Shown: positions 28,550-37,344 of the stretch, one piece after another | How positions within the stretch are numbered: the stretch's first letter is position 1 | Layout of the letters: every line of letters starts with the position of its first letter | NCBI RefSeq assembly: GCF_001618865.1 | Contig: NZ_CP015136.1 | Location: 4,685,001 to 4,749,000, forward strand | Direction of reading: 5' to 3' | Length of the DNA: 64,000 bases | Origin: Luteitalea pratensis | GTDB lineage: Bacteria > Acidobacteriota > Vicinamibacteria > Vicinamibacterales > Vicinamibacteraceae | Notes under the pieces: generated by a model | Databases searched by the model: none | The model's input: the letters and a program-made list of their open reading frames with translations, nothing else | Told to the model about the DNA's origin: nothing | Translations under genes and position numbers: made by a program

Positions 28550-29836
28550 ATGGCTGGCCTGGTCGCGCGATCGGTCGGCAGGGTGCCGTCGTTGAGCGCG
28601 CCACAACGACCGTTGCGCGTCGGACAGCCTCTATGGCTGGCTGACGCTGCACGCGGCCAACAACGGTATCCAGCCCTGTCGGGTCGACACGACGCGGCGG
28701 TCGCTGTCGTGGGTGGTGGAATCACCGGCGCATTGGTCGCACACGCCTTCGCGACGGCAGGTATCTCCACGACGGTTCTGGAAGCTGCGGCAGTCGGGAG
28801 AGGCAGCACGGCAGCAAGCTCCGCGCTTCTCCTGAAGGAACCGGACCTCGAGCTCACGCAACTGACCAATCGGTATGGCGTCCGCCGCAGCCGGCGGATC
28901 TGGGAGTTGAGCCATCAATCGGTCGATCAATTGATTGCGTTGCTGAAGCGTCGTCGGATCCGTTGCGATTTGAAGATGCGAGATGCCGTCTACTACGCGA
29001 CGACCGCGCAGGCAGCCGAGCGTCTTCGTCAGGAGCATGAACTTCGTGCGCGGTTGGGGTTCGAGTCCGAGTGGCTTGGCCCCGTTCGACTTCGCCGTCT
29101 GACCGGCATCACGGGCCATGGCGCGGTGCTGACGAAGGCCAGCGCGCAATTCGATCCGTATCGCGCGTGTGTCGGCATCCTCCGCGCTGCCTCAGCCGCG
29201 GGCGCCCATGTGTTCGAACGGTCGGAAGTACGACGGATCGAAAAAACACCTGATGGTGTGTGCATCAGCACCCGTCACGGGACGCTCCACGCGGACCGCG
29301 TGGTCATCGCGACCGGTTACGCGACGCCCCGGTTTCGTCCGTTGGCGGGACGTTTTCGCATGTATCGGACGTATGTTCTTGCGACCGAGCCGCTCGACAT
29401 TGGCCAGCGTGACGACGTCGGTCTGTCCGACGTCATGGTCTGGGACACCGAGCGGCCGTATCACTATGCTCGCTGGACACCGGATCATCGACTTCTCCTG
29501 GGCGGCGGGGACCGTCTGGTAAAGCCCGGCCAACAGCGTGGTCAACACTCCGGGACAGCTGCACGCGATCTGCGTGCGTACTTTGACGCCCAGTTGCCTG
29601 CCCTGGCCACGGTGCGAACAGAGCGTGTGTGGGAGGGACTCTTCGCAGTGACCGCCGACAGCCTTCCCTATATCGGGCCCCATCGTCGATATCCGCGTCA
29701 CTGGTTCGCCCTGGGCTACGGCGGCAATGGCATGACCTTCGGCTCCCTGGCAGCTCGCCTGCTGCTGGAGCGGTGGCAGGGCGTGAAGTCGCGCGATCAC
29801 GCGCTGTTCGAGTTCGCTCGTCTGCGCAGGCCCTGA
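28550..29836 (+). CDS. FAD-dependent oxidoreductase (DAO family)
   Basis: 428 residues, with '[18 protein letters not shown]' as the dinucleotide-binding loop, 'VGRGSTAASSALLLKE', 'VVIATGYATPRF' and the C-terminal FAD contact 'PYIGPHRRYPRHWFALGYGG' / 'NGMTFGSLAARLLL'. It resembles the DAO half of the preceding gene but has no Rieske domain. About 45 residues before the FAD loop are Arg-rich, so the true start may be internal. The last bases lie in the upstream region of the DUF6496 gene. Confidence 0.85.
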   Translation: MAGLVARSVGRVPSLSAPQRPLRVGQPLWLADAARGQQRYPALSGRHDAAVAVVGGGITGALVAHAFATAGISTTVLEAAAVGRGSTAASSALLLKEPDLELTQLTNRYGVRRSRRIWELSHQSVDQLIALLKRRRIRCDLKMRDAVYYATTAQAAERLRQEHELRARLGFESEWLGPVRLRRLTGITGHGAVLTKASAQFDPYRACVGILRAASAAGAHVFERSEVRRIEKTPDGVCISTRHGTLHADRVVIATGYATPRFRPLAGRFRMYRTYVLATEPLDIGQRDDVGLSDVMVWDTERPYHYARWTPDHRLLLGGGDRLVKPGQQRGQHSGTAARDLRAYFDAQLPALATVRTERVWEGLFAVTADSLPYIGPHRRYPRHWFALGYGGNGMTFGSLAARLLLERWQGVKSRDHALFEFARLRRP

Positions 29837-29964
29837 GTGGCGCTTTCGAGCCCAATTCGATGCACGCGGGATACACGGTGCGCCGCGCGAGCGCGCAGGT
29901 GACAGCTGTCTCGGTCGGCGGAAGGGCGCGGGGATGTACGCTACATCCGGAGGCCCATTCGTCA

Positions 29965-29980
29965 CGGCCCGCTGTTTGCA
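29965..29980 (+). promoter_or_regulatory. Sigma-54-like promoter
   Basis: CGGCCCGCTGTTTGCA matches the -24/-12 consensus at 10 of 12 defined positions (GG 29966-29967, GC 29978-29979). It is 38 bp before ATG 30018. Confidence 0.5.
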
Positions 29981-30017
29981 GGTGATTGAACCGCCGTCGG
30001 AGCACTGGGAGGAACAC

Positions 30018-30224
30018 ATGGCGACGTACAGCAAGGCCGCGTCGAAAAGCGTCGAGTCGACGATGCGACGTCGGAAGGCGGGCACGCTGAAGAGCGGCTC
30101 GGGAAAGACGGTCAGGAGTCGCAAGCAAGCGATCGCGATTGGCCTCAACGAAGCCCGGGAGGAGGGCGCCAAGGTACCGCGCAAAGCCTCGGGCCCTCGC
30201 AAGCGCGCTAGCAAGAAGCGCTAG
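30018..30224 (+). CDS. DUF6496 protein (68 aa, basic)
   Basis: The small product contains the DUF6496 core 'RKAGTLKSGSGKTVRSRKQA', 'IAIGLNEAREEGAKVPRK' and a KKR tail. Start ATG 30018 follows GGGAGGAAC. The family is small, basic and widely found in soil bacteria; its role is unknown, although DNA binding is suggested by the charge. A sigma-54-like site lies directly upstream. Confidence 0.85.
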   Translation: MATYSKAASKSVESTMRRRKAGTLKSGSGKTVRSRKQAIAIGLNEAREEGAKVPRKASGPRKRASKKR

Positions 30225-30297
30225 GTCATGGCCATAAGGGGTCTACTGGCCGCGTCATCTTAACGACGGCACTGGACATCGCTTGAGGGAATGAACC

Positions 30298-31332
30298 ATG
30301 AGCAGCGGTAGAGCAAGGAGGACCGGACTGGCGCTCGTCGCTGCTGGACTTGCGTCAGCCATCGCCTACGGCGCAAAGGGATCTCGACGGGTCTTTGCGT
30401 TCCGCGGCAAATCGGTTGTCGTCACCGGCGGATCGCGCGGTCTCGGACTCGTCCTTGCGCGTCAGCTCGCCGCCGAAGGCGCGCGACTTACGCTCATTGC
30501 TCGCGACGAGCGCGAGCTACGGAGAGCTGAGCACGCTATCCGCGACCGGCACCGGTCTGCAGAGGTGTTTGTCGTGTGTGCGGATGTTGGCCAGCGTGAG
30601 GATGTCGAGCGCGCCGTCTTGGAGACGGTAAGGCACTACGGGGCCATCGACGTCCTGATCAACAACGCCGGAATCATCCAGGTCGGTCCGCTGGTGCATA
30701 TGCAGCTGTCCGACTTCGACGACGCAATGAAGACTCATTTCTGGGGTCCGCTCTTTCTGGTGCTCGCGGTGCTGCCGCACATGCGAAATCAGGGAGGCGG
30801 GAGGGTTGTTAACATCTCGTCCATCGGCGGACGGATCTCCGTCCCCCACCTGGTCCCATACTCGGCGAGCAAGTTCGCCTTGGCCGGGCTGAGTGATGGC
30901 CTTCGCGCTGAGCTCGCGCACGAGCGCATCTTCGTCACCACCGTGTGTCCAGGCCTGATGCGGATAGGATCGCCGGTCAACGCGGCATTCAAGGGGCAAC
31001 GATCGAAAGAATACTCGTGGTTTGCTGTCGCCAGCTCGTTGCCGGTTGTCACCATCAGCGCCGAACGAGCGGCCCGTCGGATTCTCGATGCGTGCCGGCG
31101 TGGCGACGCCGAGCTTGTGATCACGATTCAGGCCAAGCTCGCCATTCTCGCGCGCGCAGTCGTGCCCGAACTCTTCAGTGATGCGATGTCGCTCGTACAC
31201 CGCCTGCTGCCGCGGGCCGTCGGACCGGAGGGCGATGTCGCCGCGCCTGGCCACTCCGTAGGGCCGGACTGGGCGCCATCACCGATGCTCGCGCCGATGT
31301 ATGCCGCCGCCAAGAAGAACAATGAATTGTGA
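30298..31332 (+). CDS. SDR-family oxidoreductase with N-terminal membrane segment
   Basis: 344 residues. An N-terminal hydrophobic stretch ('GLALVAAGLASAIAYGAKG') precedes the classical SDR core: 'VVTGGSRGLGLVLARQLA', 'VLINNAGIIQVGPL', 'NISSIGGRISVPHL' and 'YSASK' (catalytic Tyr/Lys). Longer than typical SDRs by a C-terminal tail of about 80 residues. Likely membrane-associated. ATG 30298 follows GAGGGAATGAACC. Substrate unknown. Confidence 0.88.
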   Translation: MSSGRARRTGLALVAAGLASAIAYGAKGSRRVFAFRGKSVVVTGGSRGLGLVLARQLAAEGARLTLIARDERELRRAEHAIRDRHRSAEVFVVCADVGQREDVERAVLETVRHYGAIDVLINNAGIIQVGPLVHMQLSDFDDAMKTHFWGPLFLVLAVLPHMRNQGGGRVVNISSIGGRISVPHLVPYSASKFALAGLSDGLRAELAHERIFVTTVCPGLMRIGSPVNAAFKGQRSKEYSWFAVASSLPVVTISAERAARRILDACRRGDAELVITIQAKLAILARAVVPELFSDAMSLVHRLLPRAVGPEGDVAAPGHSVGPDWAPSPMLAPMYAAAKKNNEL

Positions 31333-31434
31333 AGACGCGGGCGCCTTTCAACAGCGTTCAACGCCTTGAAGGCTTTCTCCACCTCCCCTCGAGCAAGAGC
31401 ACGACAGGCGCAGGCACCCAGTGCTCGTGGGCCT

Positions 31435-31450
31435 CGGCATGACACGTGCA
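31435..31450 (+). promoter_or_regulatory. Sigma-54-like promoter
   Basis: CGGCATGACACGTGCA, GG 31436-31437 and GC 31448-31449, 9 of 12 consensus positions. It precedes ATG 31473 by 23 bases, with GGAGG in between. Confidence 0.4.
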
Positions 31451-31472
31451 ACTTGCGAATCGGAGGCATCAC

Positions 31473-31668
31473 ATGACTTCGCCAGGCACACCTCGACAGT
31501 TTGACGCTCGTGAAGAGGGCAAGGGCAACGTAGCCACGGCCTCTCCCTGATGGATTCGACAACCAAGGCCCGTCCGCGATGACGCCCACGGGCAGCGACT
31601 CCGGGGCGTCCGATGGGGTCGCCGAGCTGAAGAGGATGGAAGAGAACGCCGAAGACGGCCGCGGGTGA
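31473..31668 (+). CDS. Small acidic protein, possibly one-base frameshift
   Basis: ATG 31473 is preceded by GGAGG at 31462, an ideal ribosome binding site. The first frame gives 25 residues ('MTSPGTPRQFDAREEGKG') and stops at 31548. One base on, an open acidic frame continues: 'FDNQGPSAMTPTGSDSGASD' and 'GVAELKRMEENAEDGRG', to a stop at 31666. Two small ORFs or one 64-residue protein with a one-base error both fit. No family recognised. Confidence 0.4.
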
Positions 31669-31776
31669 GCATTCGCGACACCTGCACAAGTCGAATAGTC
31701 GGGAGAACTGCAATGCCGGACGGCTCCTCCTCGGGCCACGTCTGATTGGCGCCGCCCGAGCCTTCACGCGGCAACA

Positions 31777-31792
31777 CGGCTCGTCATTTGCA
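31777..31792 (+). promoter_or_regulatory. Sigma-54-like promoter
   Basis: CGGCTCGTCATTTGCA, 10 of 12 consensus positions, GG 31778-31779 and GC 31790-31791. It ends 17 bases before ATG 31809, leaving only about 6 bases of predicted leader. Confidence 0.5.
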
Positions 31793-31808
31793 TTTCCCTG
31801 TCTTTGCG

Positions 31809-32111
31809 ATGGACAAGCCAAAGATCCTGACCGCCAAGGAACTCCGCGTCATCATGCCGCGGTTGGCCGGGTGGAGGCTCGCTCAGAACAAGCTCTCGCG
31901 AACGTTCGAGTTTCAGGATTTCGTTCACTCACTCAGCTTCGTGAACAGTCTCGTCGTGTATTTCGAAACCATGGACCATCACCCCGACGTGCGTATTGCG
32001 TATGGAGAGGTGACCTTCGAGCTGACGCGGTACGACCTTGGCGGCAGGGTTACCGACCGAGATGTGGAGGTCGCGAAAAAAATATCGTCCGTGTATCGGT
32101 CGCGCGCGTAA
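31809..32111 (+). CDS. phhB: 4a-hydroxytetrahydrobiopterin (pterin-4a-carbinolamine) dehydratase
   Basis: The 100-residue protein contains the family motif 'MDHHPDVRIAYGEVTFEL', with the active-site His residues, as well as 'TAKELRVIMPRLAGWRL'. It removes water from 4a-hydroxy-pterin in the recycling of tetrahydrobiopterin. Related proteins also act as DCoH-like or pterin-handling factors where aromatic hydroxylases are lacking, as may be the case here: no hydroxylase is in the window. Downstream is the membrane-protein pseudogene. Confidence 0.9.
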   Translation: MDKPKILTAKELRVIMPRLAGWRLAQNKLSRTFEFQDFVHSLSFVNSLVVYFETMDHHPDVRIAYGEVTFELTRYDLGGRVTDRDVEVAKKISSVYRSRA

Positions 32112-32230
32112 CGTACGCCCACACTAAGAGGCTGCAGGCGATACTCGACACCTCCGGCCCCGCAAGGACGGCCACGGCGGCGCAGCGGATCGGCTCGTTC
32201 GCCACGCCCCGGCACCTGCGTTGTAAGGAA

Positions 32231-33122
32231 GTGCGACTCGACTCCCGACTTCTGGCAACGTTCGGCCTGCTTCTGACGCTGCCCTCTACCGCCCACGCGG
32301 CCGACCCGTTTGATGGGTCCACGTTGACGCTCGTCAGCGCCCCTCCGGCCCAGGGCGCTGTCCTCACGTGCGGCTTGCTCATCCGAAATGCGGGTGAAGC
32401 GACGTCGGCGGTCGTCGAGTTCGAGGTGGCCGGCGGCGCGATGTTCGTCGATGCGCCCGGGCTCGAGGGTGCGTCCCTCGACGCCACGCGCCGCGTCGTA
32501 CGTTGGGAGGGCAAGGTACCGCGTGGTGAGGCGCGGGCGGCGGGCTGCGCTTCATCGCCGCGCCGAACGCGGGCAGCGTGGCTTCGGTGCGCGTCGAGCT
32601 GCGTGCGTGGAGCCGCGACGCGACCTACCTGACACTGGTCGTGGACGTGGACACGCGAGTGGCGCCGTCGGTCGTGAAGGTGGGCGGCCTAGGCGTCACA
32701 GCTGCAGGCGTCGCAGTGTTCGGATGGCTCGGGTTCGGTGCCCTCCTTGACGCACGGACATCCTCATCGTCGACCTCCACGTCATCGCGTCCCTCGACCG
32801 TGTACCGGCCGCGGCTCGCGGTCACTTACATGGACGGCGCGCGCCAGCGCGTCGCGCAGGGCTTCGGCACCGATAGCCTTCTCTCGGGTGCGCGTGCCGC
32901 GTTCGCGCAGCGGTCGATCGAACCTACGCGGTCGGCGCGACCGTACCGTGCGCGATCGATCCTCGCGACCCGAGTCGCGCGTACGTGGAGCGGCGTCCCG
33001 GCGCTGCGTACCTGTTCGCGCTCATCCCTTTGCCATTCTTCCTGCTCGGCATCTGGGGACTCGGATGGATCGGGCGAGCCCACCCGGCAGCGGACGCCGT
33101 CCAGACACCAAACGCACCCTGA
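32231..33122 (+). pseudogene. Exported DUF3592-like membrane protein, two frameshifts
   Basis: Frame 1 (from GTG 32231) has a signal peptide ('LLATFGLLLTLPSTAHAAD') and a beta-rich domain. Near 32545, in a run of G/GC, the frame shifts to one with 'TYLTLVVDVDTRVAPSVVK' and the helix 'LGVTAAGVAVFGWLGFGALL'. Near 32920 it shifts again to 'AVGATVPCAIDPRDPSRAYV' and 'LFALIPLPFFLLGIWGLGW', then stops at 33120. The last two segments resemble DUF3592 proteins. Three frames joining in order argues for one original gene with two indels or sequencing errors. Confidence 0.6.
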
Positions 33123-33576
33123 CGTCTGATGGGGCGCGCAATGTCACTCGTGACGTCGACACGCGTGTCCCCCGTCAATGGTCACAGTGCCGCGCCCGGC
33201 GCGCGGATCGTCGGGACTCCAAGCCACCGCGGAACGACGCCCTGCGGGTACGGGCAGATGCGGCGACGGGCGTTGGTGCATGGCTCGACCTGGACTCATA
33301 GTCCGCCCTACCCAAAGCCCTGGCCATTCGCTGGTCCTCGACGAGGGTAAGTCGGGGGCGCGGTGGCCGCGACCTGGACCTGACCGAGTCGCCCCTGCGC
33401 CAGTGGGCGGAGCGCGCCCGGGCCGACCGCACCGGGGGCATGAGAGGCGTGAGTGTCACCGCCAGCAACCGACTGCGCGGACGCGGGCTTCAACTGCGAG
33501 ATGGCACTTAAGGTCCAGCCGCGTGGCCGTTGGCCTTGCATCGCGGCTCGGTCCCCGGCTGCGCTACCATCCAGCC
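33123..33576. other. Region without a recognised gene
   Basis: Nothing convincing on either strand. Around 33268-33315 lies a stretch resembling one at 40353-40400 (see findings). Confidence 0.4.
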
Positions 33577-34122
33577 GTGCTCGCCAGACCGCTCGGCGTC
33601 GTCATTGCCTGCGCTCTTGCCCTCGTCCTGAGCGGCTGCTCGATGTTGGCCGGCCCCGAGTCGGGCTTCATCATCACCCTCGAGGATCCGGCCGGGCGGC
33701 TCGGACCGCCGCCCTGGTCCGTCGCCGTCTTCAATCCCTACTTCGGACCCGAGCAGGCCCGCACCACACGCACGGCTGGATCTGCGGGACCGGATAAACC
33801 TTTCGAGGTCCTGGTGCGCAGCAGGATGGAGAGTTGGCGGATCCAGGATCGGCTGGTGGGCGACCGGAGCACGGTCTTCGGGCTCGTCTTGCCGTCGCTG
33901 CGCGCCGACGGCTACTGGCTGGCACGCGTCGACCATGCGCTGGGCGGGTTCAGCGGAACGGGCAGCGCGCGGTTCTGTCGCTGGGGGCGGGTCGAGCCCG
34001 ACGAGGACAGCGAGGAGCTCCCGATTGTCGTGCGGCACCGCAAGGATGCGCCCGGCCTGCAGCTCGAGACGAGGGTCCGAATCCCGGCACAGCCGCGCTC
34101 GGGTCCATCAGGTCGCCCATGA
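33577..34122 (+). CDS. Predicted lipoprotein, first of a tandem pair
   Basis: GTG 33577 starts a 181-residue protein with a lipoprotein signal peptide and lipobox 'LSGC'. The mature part reads 'FIITLEDPAGRLGPPPWSVA' and 'LRADGYWLARVDHALGG', then a Pro/Glu-rich end. Its stop codon overlaps the ATG of a close paralogue by 4 bases. The shared pattern 'DDPTGRLGAPPWSVE' in both suggests duplication. Envelope location is inferred; no named family. Confidence 0.6.
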   Translation: MLARPLGVVIACALALVLSGCSMLAGPESGFIITLEDPAGRLGPPPWSVAVFNPYFGPEQARTTRTAGSAGPDKPFEVLVRSRMESWRIQDRLVGDRSTVFGLVLPSLRADGYWLARVDHALGGFSGTGSARFCRWGRVEPDEDSEELPIVVRHRKDAPGLQLETRVRIPAQPRSGPSGRP

Positions 34123-34756
34123 CGTGCGGCACTCGCGTCATCCTCACGCTGATGCGCCTCCTGTCGCTTCCGGCAGTGTCTCTCCTGTCCGCATGTGGCG
34201 CCGTCGGGGTCACCCACGACGTGCGCATCACCATGGACGATCCGACCGGCCGTCTCGGGGCTCCACCCTGGTCGGTCGAGATCGGCAGTGCGTCTGGCGG
34301 CCAGACGACGTTCGGTTCCGCATCGCCAGATTCGCCGTTCCGCGAAACCTTGAGGGAGGTCCGGGGTGTCCATGGGCTGACCGCTCGCTCGAACGAGCAG
34401 CGATTCAACTTCAGGATGCCGGCGCCGGCCGATGGCTAGTGGCATGCCATCGTGCTCGTCTCGAACGGTACGGCAGAAGGGTACGCGCGTCTTTCCAGCG
34501 AGGGCGGGCCACCCGACGCTGATGCAGAAGGACTCTTCCTGCGCGGTACCGCGATACCCCATCCGGATGCCAATGGTTGGCGACTCGATCTGCAGATGCG
34601 GATCCCCGCCGCACCCAGCAAAGGCAGGACCGCAACGCGGCTGCGGCGCCCCGAGGAGGGCGTCGCCCTCCCCGGAACCTGCAGCTTCGGGATCGAGGGA
34701 CAACTCACGATGCGTCTGCCGGGGGATGCCAAAGTGCTGGTGTTGACGAAGGGCGA
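34119..34756 (+). pseudogene. Second lipoprotein paralogue, in-frame stop and 3' end lost
   Basis: ATG 34119 gives a signal peptide with lipobox 'LLSAC' and the same 'DDPTGRLGAPPWSVEI' motif as the gene before. At 34437 a TAG interrupts the frame where the paralogue has Tyr ('ADGYW'). The same frame continues with 'VLVSNGTAEGYARLSSEG' and 'DANGWRLDLQMRIPAAPS', matching the paralogue's C-terminus. The 3' end runs without a stop into the truncated IstA. It is therefore broken twice: a nonsense base and the IS21 junction. Confidence 0.65.
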
Positions 34757-35459
34757 TGCCGGATACGAGGCCGTGGTGCGTTTCGAGACGCCGGCCGGAC
34801 GGCAGGCGCAGGTCGACTTCGCGGAGTTCCGCTTCCCGTGGGGCAAACGCTACGCGTTGCTGGTGGTCCTCGGCTACTCGCGGCTGCTGTGGTGTCGCTT
34901 CTGTCTGCGGCAGGACATGCGGACGCTGACCACCGGTTTGGAGGACGCCTTTCTGGCGTTCGGGGGCGTGCCGCAGGCGCTGCTCTTCGATCAGATGAAA
35001 GCGGTGATCACGCGCGACCTGCGGCTGCAAGGGGGCGCGTTAATCCGCAATCTCGAGTTCCTGCGCTTTGCGCATCATTGGGGCTTCACCCCGCGCGCCT
35101 GTCGGCCCTATCGCGCGCAGACCAAAGGCAAGGTGGAGCGGCCCGTGCGCTACGTCCGCGACAATTTCGTGTACGGCCGCACCTTCCTCAATGACGCCGA
35201 CTTGGCGCAGCAGTGCGCCGACTGGCTCGAGCGCGTCGCCAATGTGCGCCGGCACGGCACCACGCTGGAGCCGCCCCGTGAGCGCTTCGAGCGCGACGAG
35301 CGACGGCGGCTGCTGCCGCTGTCCCCACACCGCTACACCTCGCTCGTGCTCGATGCGCCGGCCGTGACCTCGACGGCCGCGCGGCGCGTGCCGCCGGTGG
35401 TGCCGGTGGAGAAGCGCCCGCTGGCGACCTACGCCCAGCTGACGGGAGGCCTCGCATGA
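34757..35459 (+). pseudogene. istA: IS21-family transposase IstA, N-terminally truncated
   Basis: The catalytic core begins at 'AVVRFETPAGRQAQVDFAEF' (first Asp), then 'LRQDMRTLTTGLEDAFLAFG', 'LLFDQMKAVI' (second Asp region), 'RPYRAQTKGKVERPVRYVRD' (Glu) and a basic C-terminal region ending at 35459. The N-terminal helix-turn-helix is missing and the 5' end is fused to the lipoprotein pseudogene. The next gene starts on the overlapping ATGA, as usual in IS21. It cannot transpose by itself. Confidence 0.8.
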
Positions 35460-35890
35460 AGACCGCCCCGCTCTCGCGCCGTGATCGCCTCCGGCAAATG
35501 CTGGCCGACCTGCGCATGCCCGGCGCCTTGGAAGCCCTCGACGCGATCCTGCGCGACGTGGATGGCGGCGCCCTGACGGCCGCGGATGCGATCGAGCAGC
35601 TGCTCACCGCGCAGATTCAGCTACGCAACAATCGGCGGCTGCAGGCGGCGATGCGCTCCAGTCGCCTGCCGGCCGGCAAGCAGCTCCACGACTTCGACTT
35701 CACCTTTCAGCCCTCGCTGCGCCGGGAGCAGATCGACCGGCTCGTCCACCACTGCCACCTCGTCACGATCCGCGGCAACAGCTACCGCATGCGGCAGCAC
35801 ACCGAGCTGTGGCAGACCCTGCACGCCGCACACGACGACGCGCCGGCGGCTCGCCGCCGGCTCCCCCGTCAGGACGTCGCGACGTCCTGA
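35456..35890 (+). pseudogene. istB: IstB-like helper lacking its AAA+ ATPase core
   Basis: The 144-residue frame has the IstB N-terminal helical region ('RQMLADLRMPGALEALDAIL', 'AEQLLTAQIQLRNNRRLQAA') directly joined, after 'FDFTFQPSLRREQI', to the C-terminal 'DRLVHHCHLVTIRGNSYRMR'. Intact IstB has about 130 residues between these parts, with Walker A 'GPTGVGKS' and the sensor motifs. Compare the intact IstB at 53918-54706, which keeps 'GLPGVGKS'. The in-frame loss of the ATPase is unusual. An inactive remnant, or a peptide that might interfere with transposition. Confidence 0.7.
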
Positions 35891-36220
35891 GGCTCGTCCC
35901 CTCGTCGATCTGTCAGATTTTCGCCCGGCGTTGACACGCCAACGGCTCCGCAGTCCCGATCCGTACGCTGCGTGGTCCGGGAGTGCAGCCCGCAAAGTGG
36001 GCAGGCACTCGACAGACCGATGTGTCTGGAGGAGGTGTCAGGAGTGGCCTGACTCGGCACGGGACGATGAACACCGAGGCGTTCACCGTCCTGAAGCGCG
36101 GGAGGCCTGAGGGCGCCTTGGACAGCCCGTGGCAGCCCTGTCGCCGCGCACCTCGACAGTGCAGGACTGCATAGTCCGGCCAGCGCGAACAAGGCGCATC
36201 ATGTTTGCTGGAGGTCCAAA
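35891..36220. other. Region without a gene; weak sigma-54-like site
   Basis: No ORF recognised. TGGCAGCCCTGTCGCC at 36130-36145 has GG and GC 10 bases apart (8 of 12 consensus positions), 76 bp before the DUF6335 gene; weak. Confidence 0.35.
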
Positions 36221-36604
36221 ATGGCGACTGACGAGAAGCGCGACGCGAACGCGAACGGTATCGACGACGAGATAGAGCCACCTGTTGCCGACGTGACAGC
36301 CGGCAGCCGACAGCTTGTCGATCGGCTCGAGCAGCATCACGGGACCGACCCGACGCTGTCGGGCGGCGACGTCGATGCTCGCTGGGAGGATGCCGAATCC
36401 GGCGGCGACGAGACGGTCGGCGGAAGCACGGCCACGCCTGGACAGAACGACGTCGAGTCGATGGGCAAGGCGTTGGGCGTCACGTACGCCGACAACGAGA
36501 CTCTCGACCCGGGGGGAAAGGAGGCCGAGCGCGACGCCCACCGATGGGAACTCGATCCGGCCTCATCCGAGGACTACGCCGAGCGGACGACGCCCGAAGA
36601 GTAG
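36221..36604 (+). CDS. DUF6335 family protein
   Basis: The 127-residue acidic protein has the family core 'TLSGGDVDARWEDAESGG', 'ETVGGSTATPGQNDVESM' and 'ALGVTYADNETL', then 'DAHRWELDPASSEDY'. DUF6335 proteins are soluble, acidic and found mainly in cyanobacteria and Acidobacteria, in stress-gene neighbourhoods; no function is known. ATG 36221 follows GGAGGTCCAAA. Composition is acidic, unlike the basic proteins at 7942, 20471 and 30018. Confidence 0.85.
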   Translation: MATDEKRDANANGIDDEIEPPVADVTAGSRQLVDRLEQHHGTDPTLSGGDVDARWEDAESGGDETVGGSTATPGQNDVESMGKALGVTYADNETLDPGGKEAERDAHRWELDPASSEDYAERTTPEE

Positions 36605-37344
36605 CAAGGACGCGCTCGACCACTGGTGCGCCCCAGCTGTCCTCTTGCTCGCCTTCGGCTGAACTCGCGTCGCGGACGTTGCGGAGAACCGGGCGGTTCC
36701 ACGGACATTTCCTGAATCTCGCGCGCGAGATCTCGTCATCCAGACGCGGTAACCCGCAGTTGCGGAACGGCCGCTGCGGTTCCGGACATGGACTGGCCCG
36801 CCACTCGCGCGGCGGCGCGGTCCGGTTGCGCGCGCATGAAGCGGCGGCGAGAGCACGTCGTGCCTCTGAGCCGACAGACGTTAGTCGCATTTAACGGGCC
36901 TGCAGCCGCTGAGCCTGCGAGGCGCCGTCCGTCTACGACAACTCGCGCGGAAACTTACAGAGCATCATTGGGTACAGCTCGTCGTCTCCATGCACACTGA
37001 CGACTTCATTCGGCGAAGCGCCAAGCCACGCACGCGCCATCGATCGCGGAACACCACGATTCGTGCGAGACGGAGTCGCCCGTGCACCGCACGAGTTCCC
37101 GCAGCCGTTGGTCATAACGCTGCTGCCGGCGGCCTGAGGCGGGCGTGGCCCATCATCGCCTCCCTCGCTACACAAGATCTCCGCGCATCGGTCGGCGTGA
37201 CGACGACGCGCGCGGAGACGTGCGGAATGTCCTGGCGCTCAGCACCGCGGCGGGCAGCCCCCCGCGTGGTGCCCTTCTCACCTGCCCGCCACGTCCTGTG
37301 GCGCACCGCCGGCCGACCCGACACACATCGACGTACCGCCTGCG
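36605..37344. other. Region without a recognised gene; contains a dispersed repeat
   Basis: About 740 bases. A minus-strand frame ending at 36933 ('GDDELYPMMLCKFPREL') is short and unassigned. Around 36703-36750 a repeat similar to those at 7433 and 40198 is present. Confidence 0.35.

Noticed and set aside
29796-29830. Possible copy of the upstream element before the DUF6496 promoter (GATCAC...TGTTC...TCTGC.CAGG)
   Set aside because: Lies in the coding end of the FAD oxidoreductase and agrees only in part; not listed as a site.
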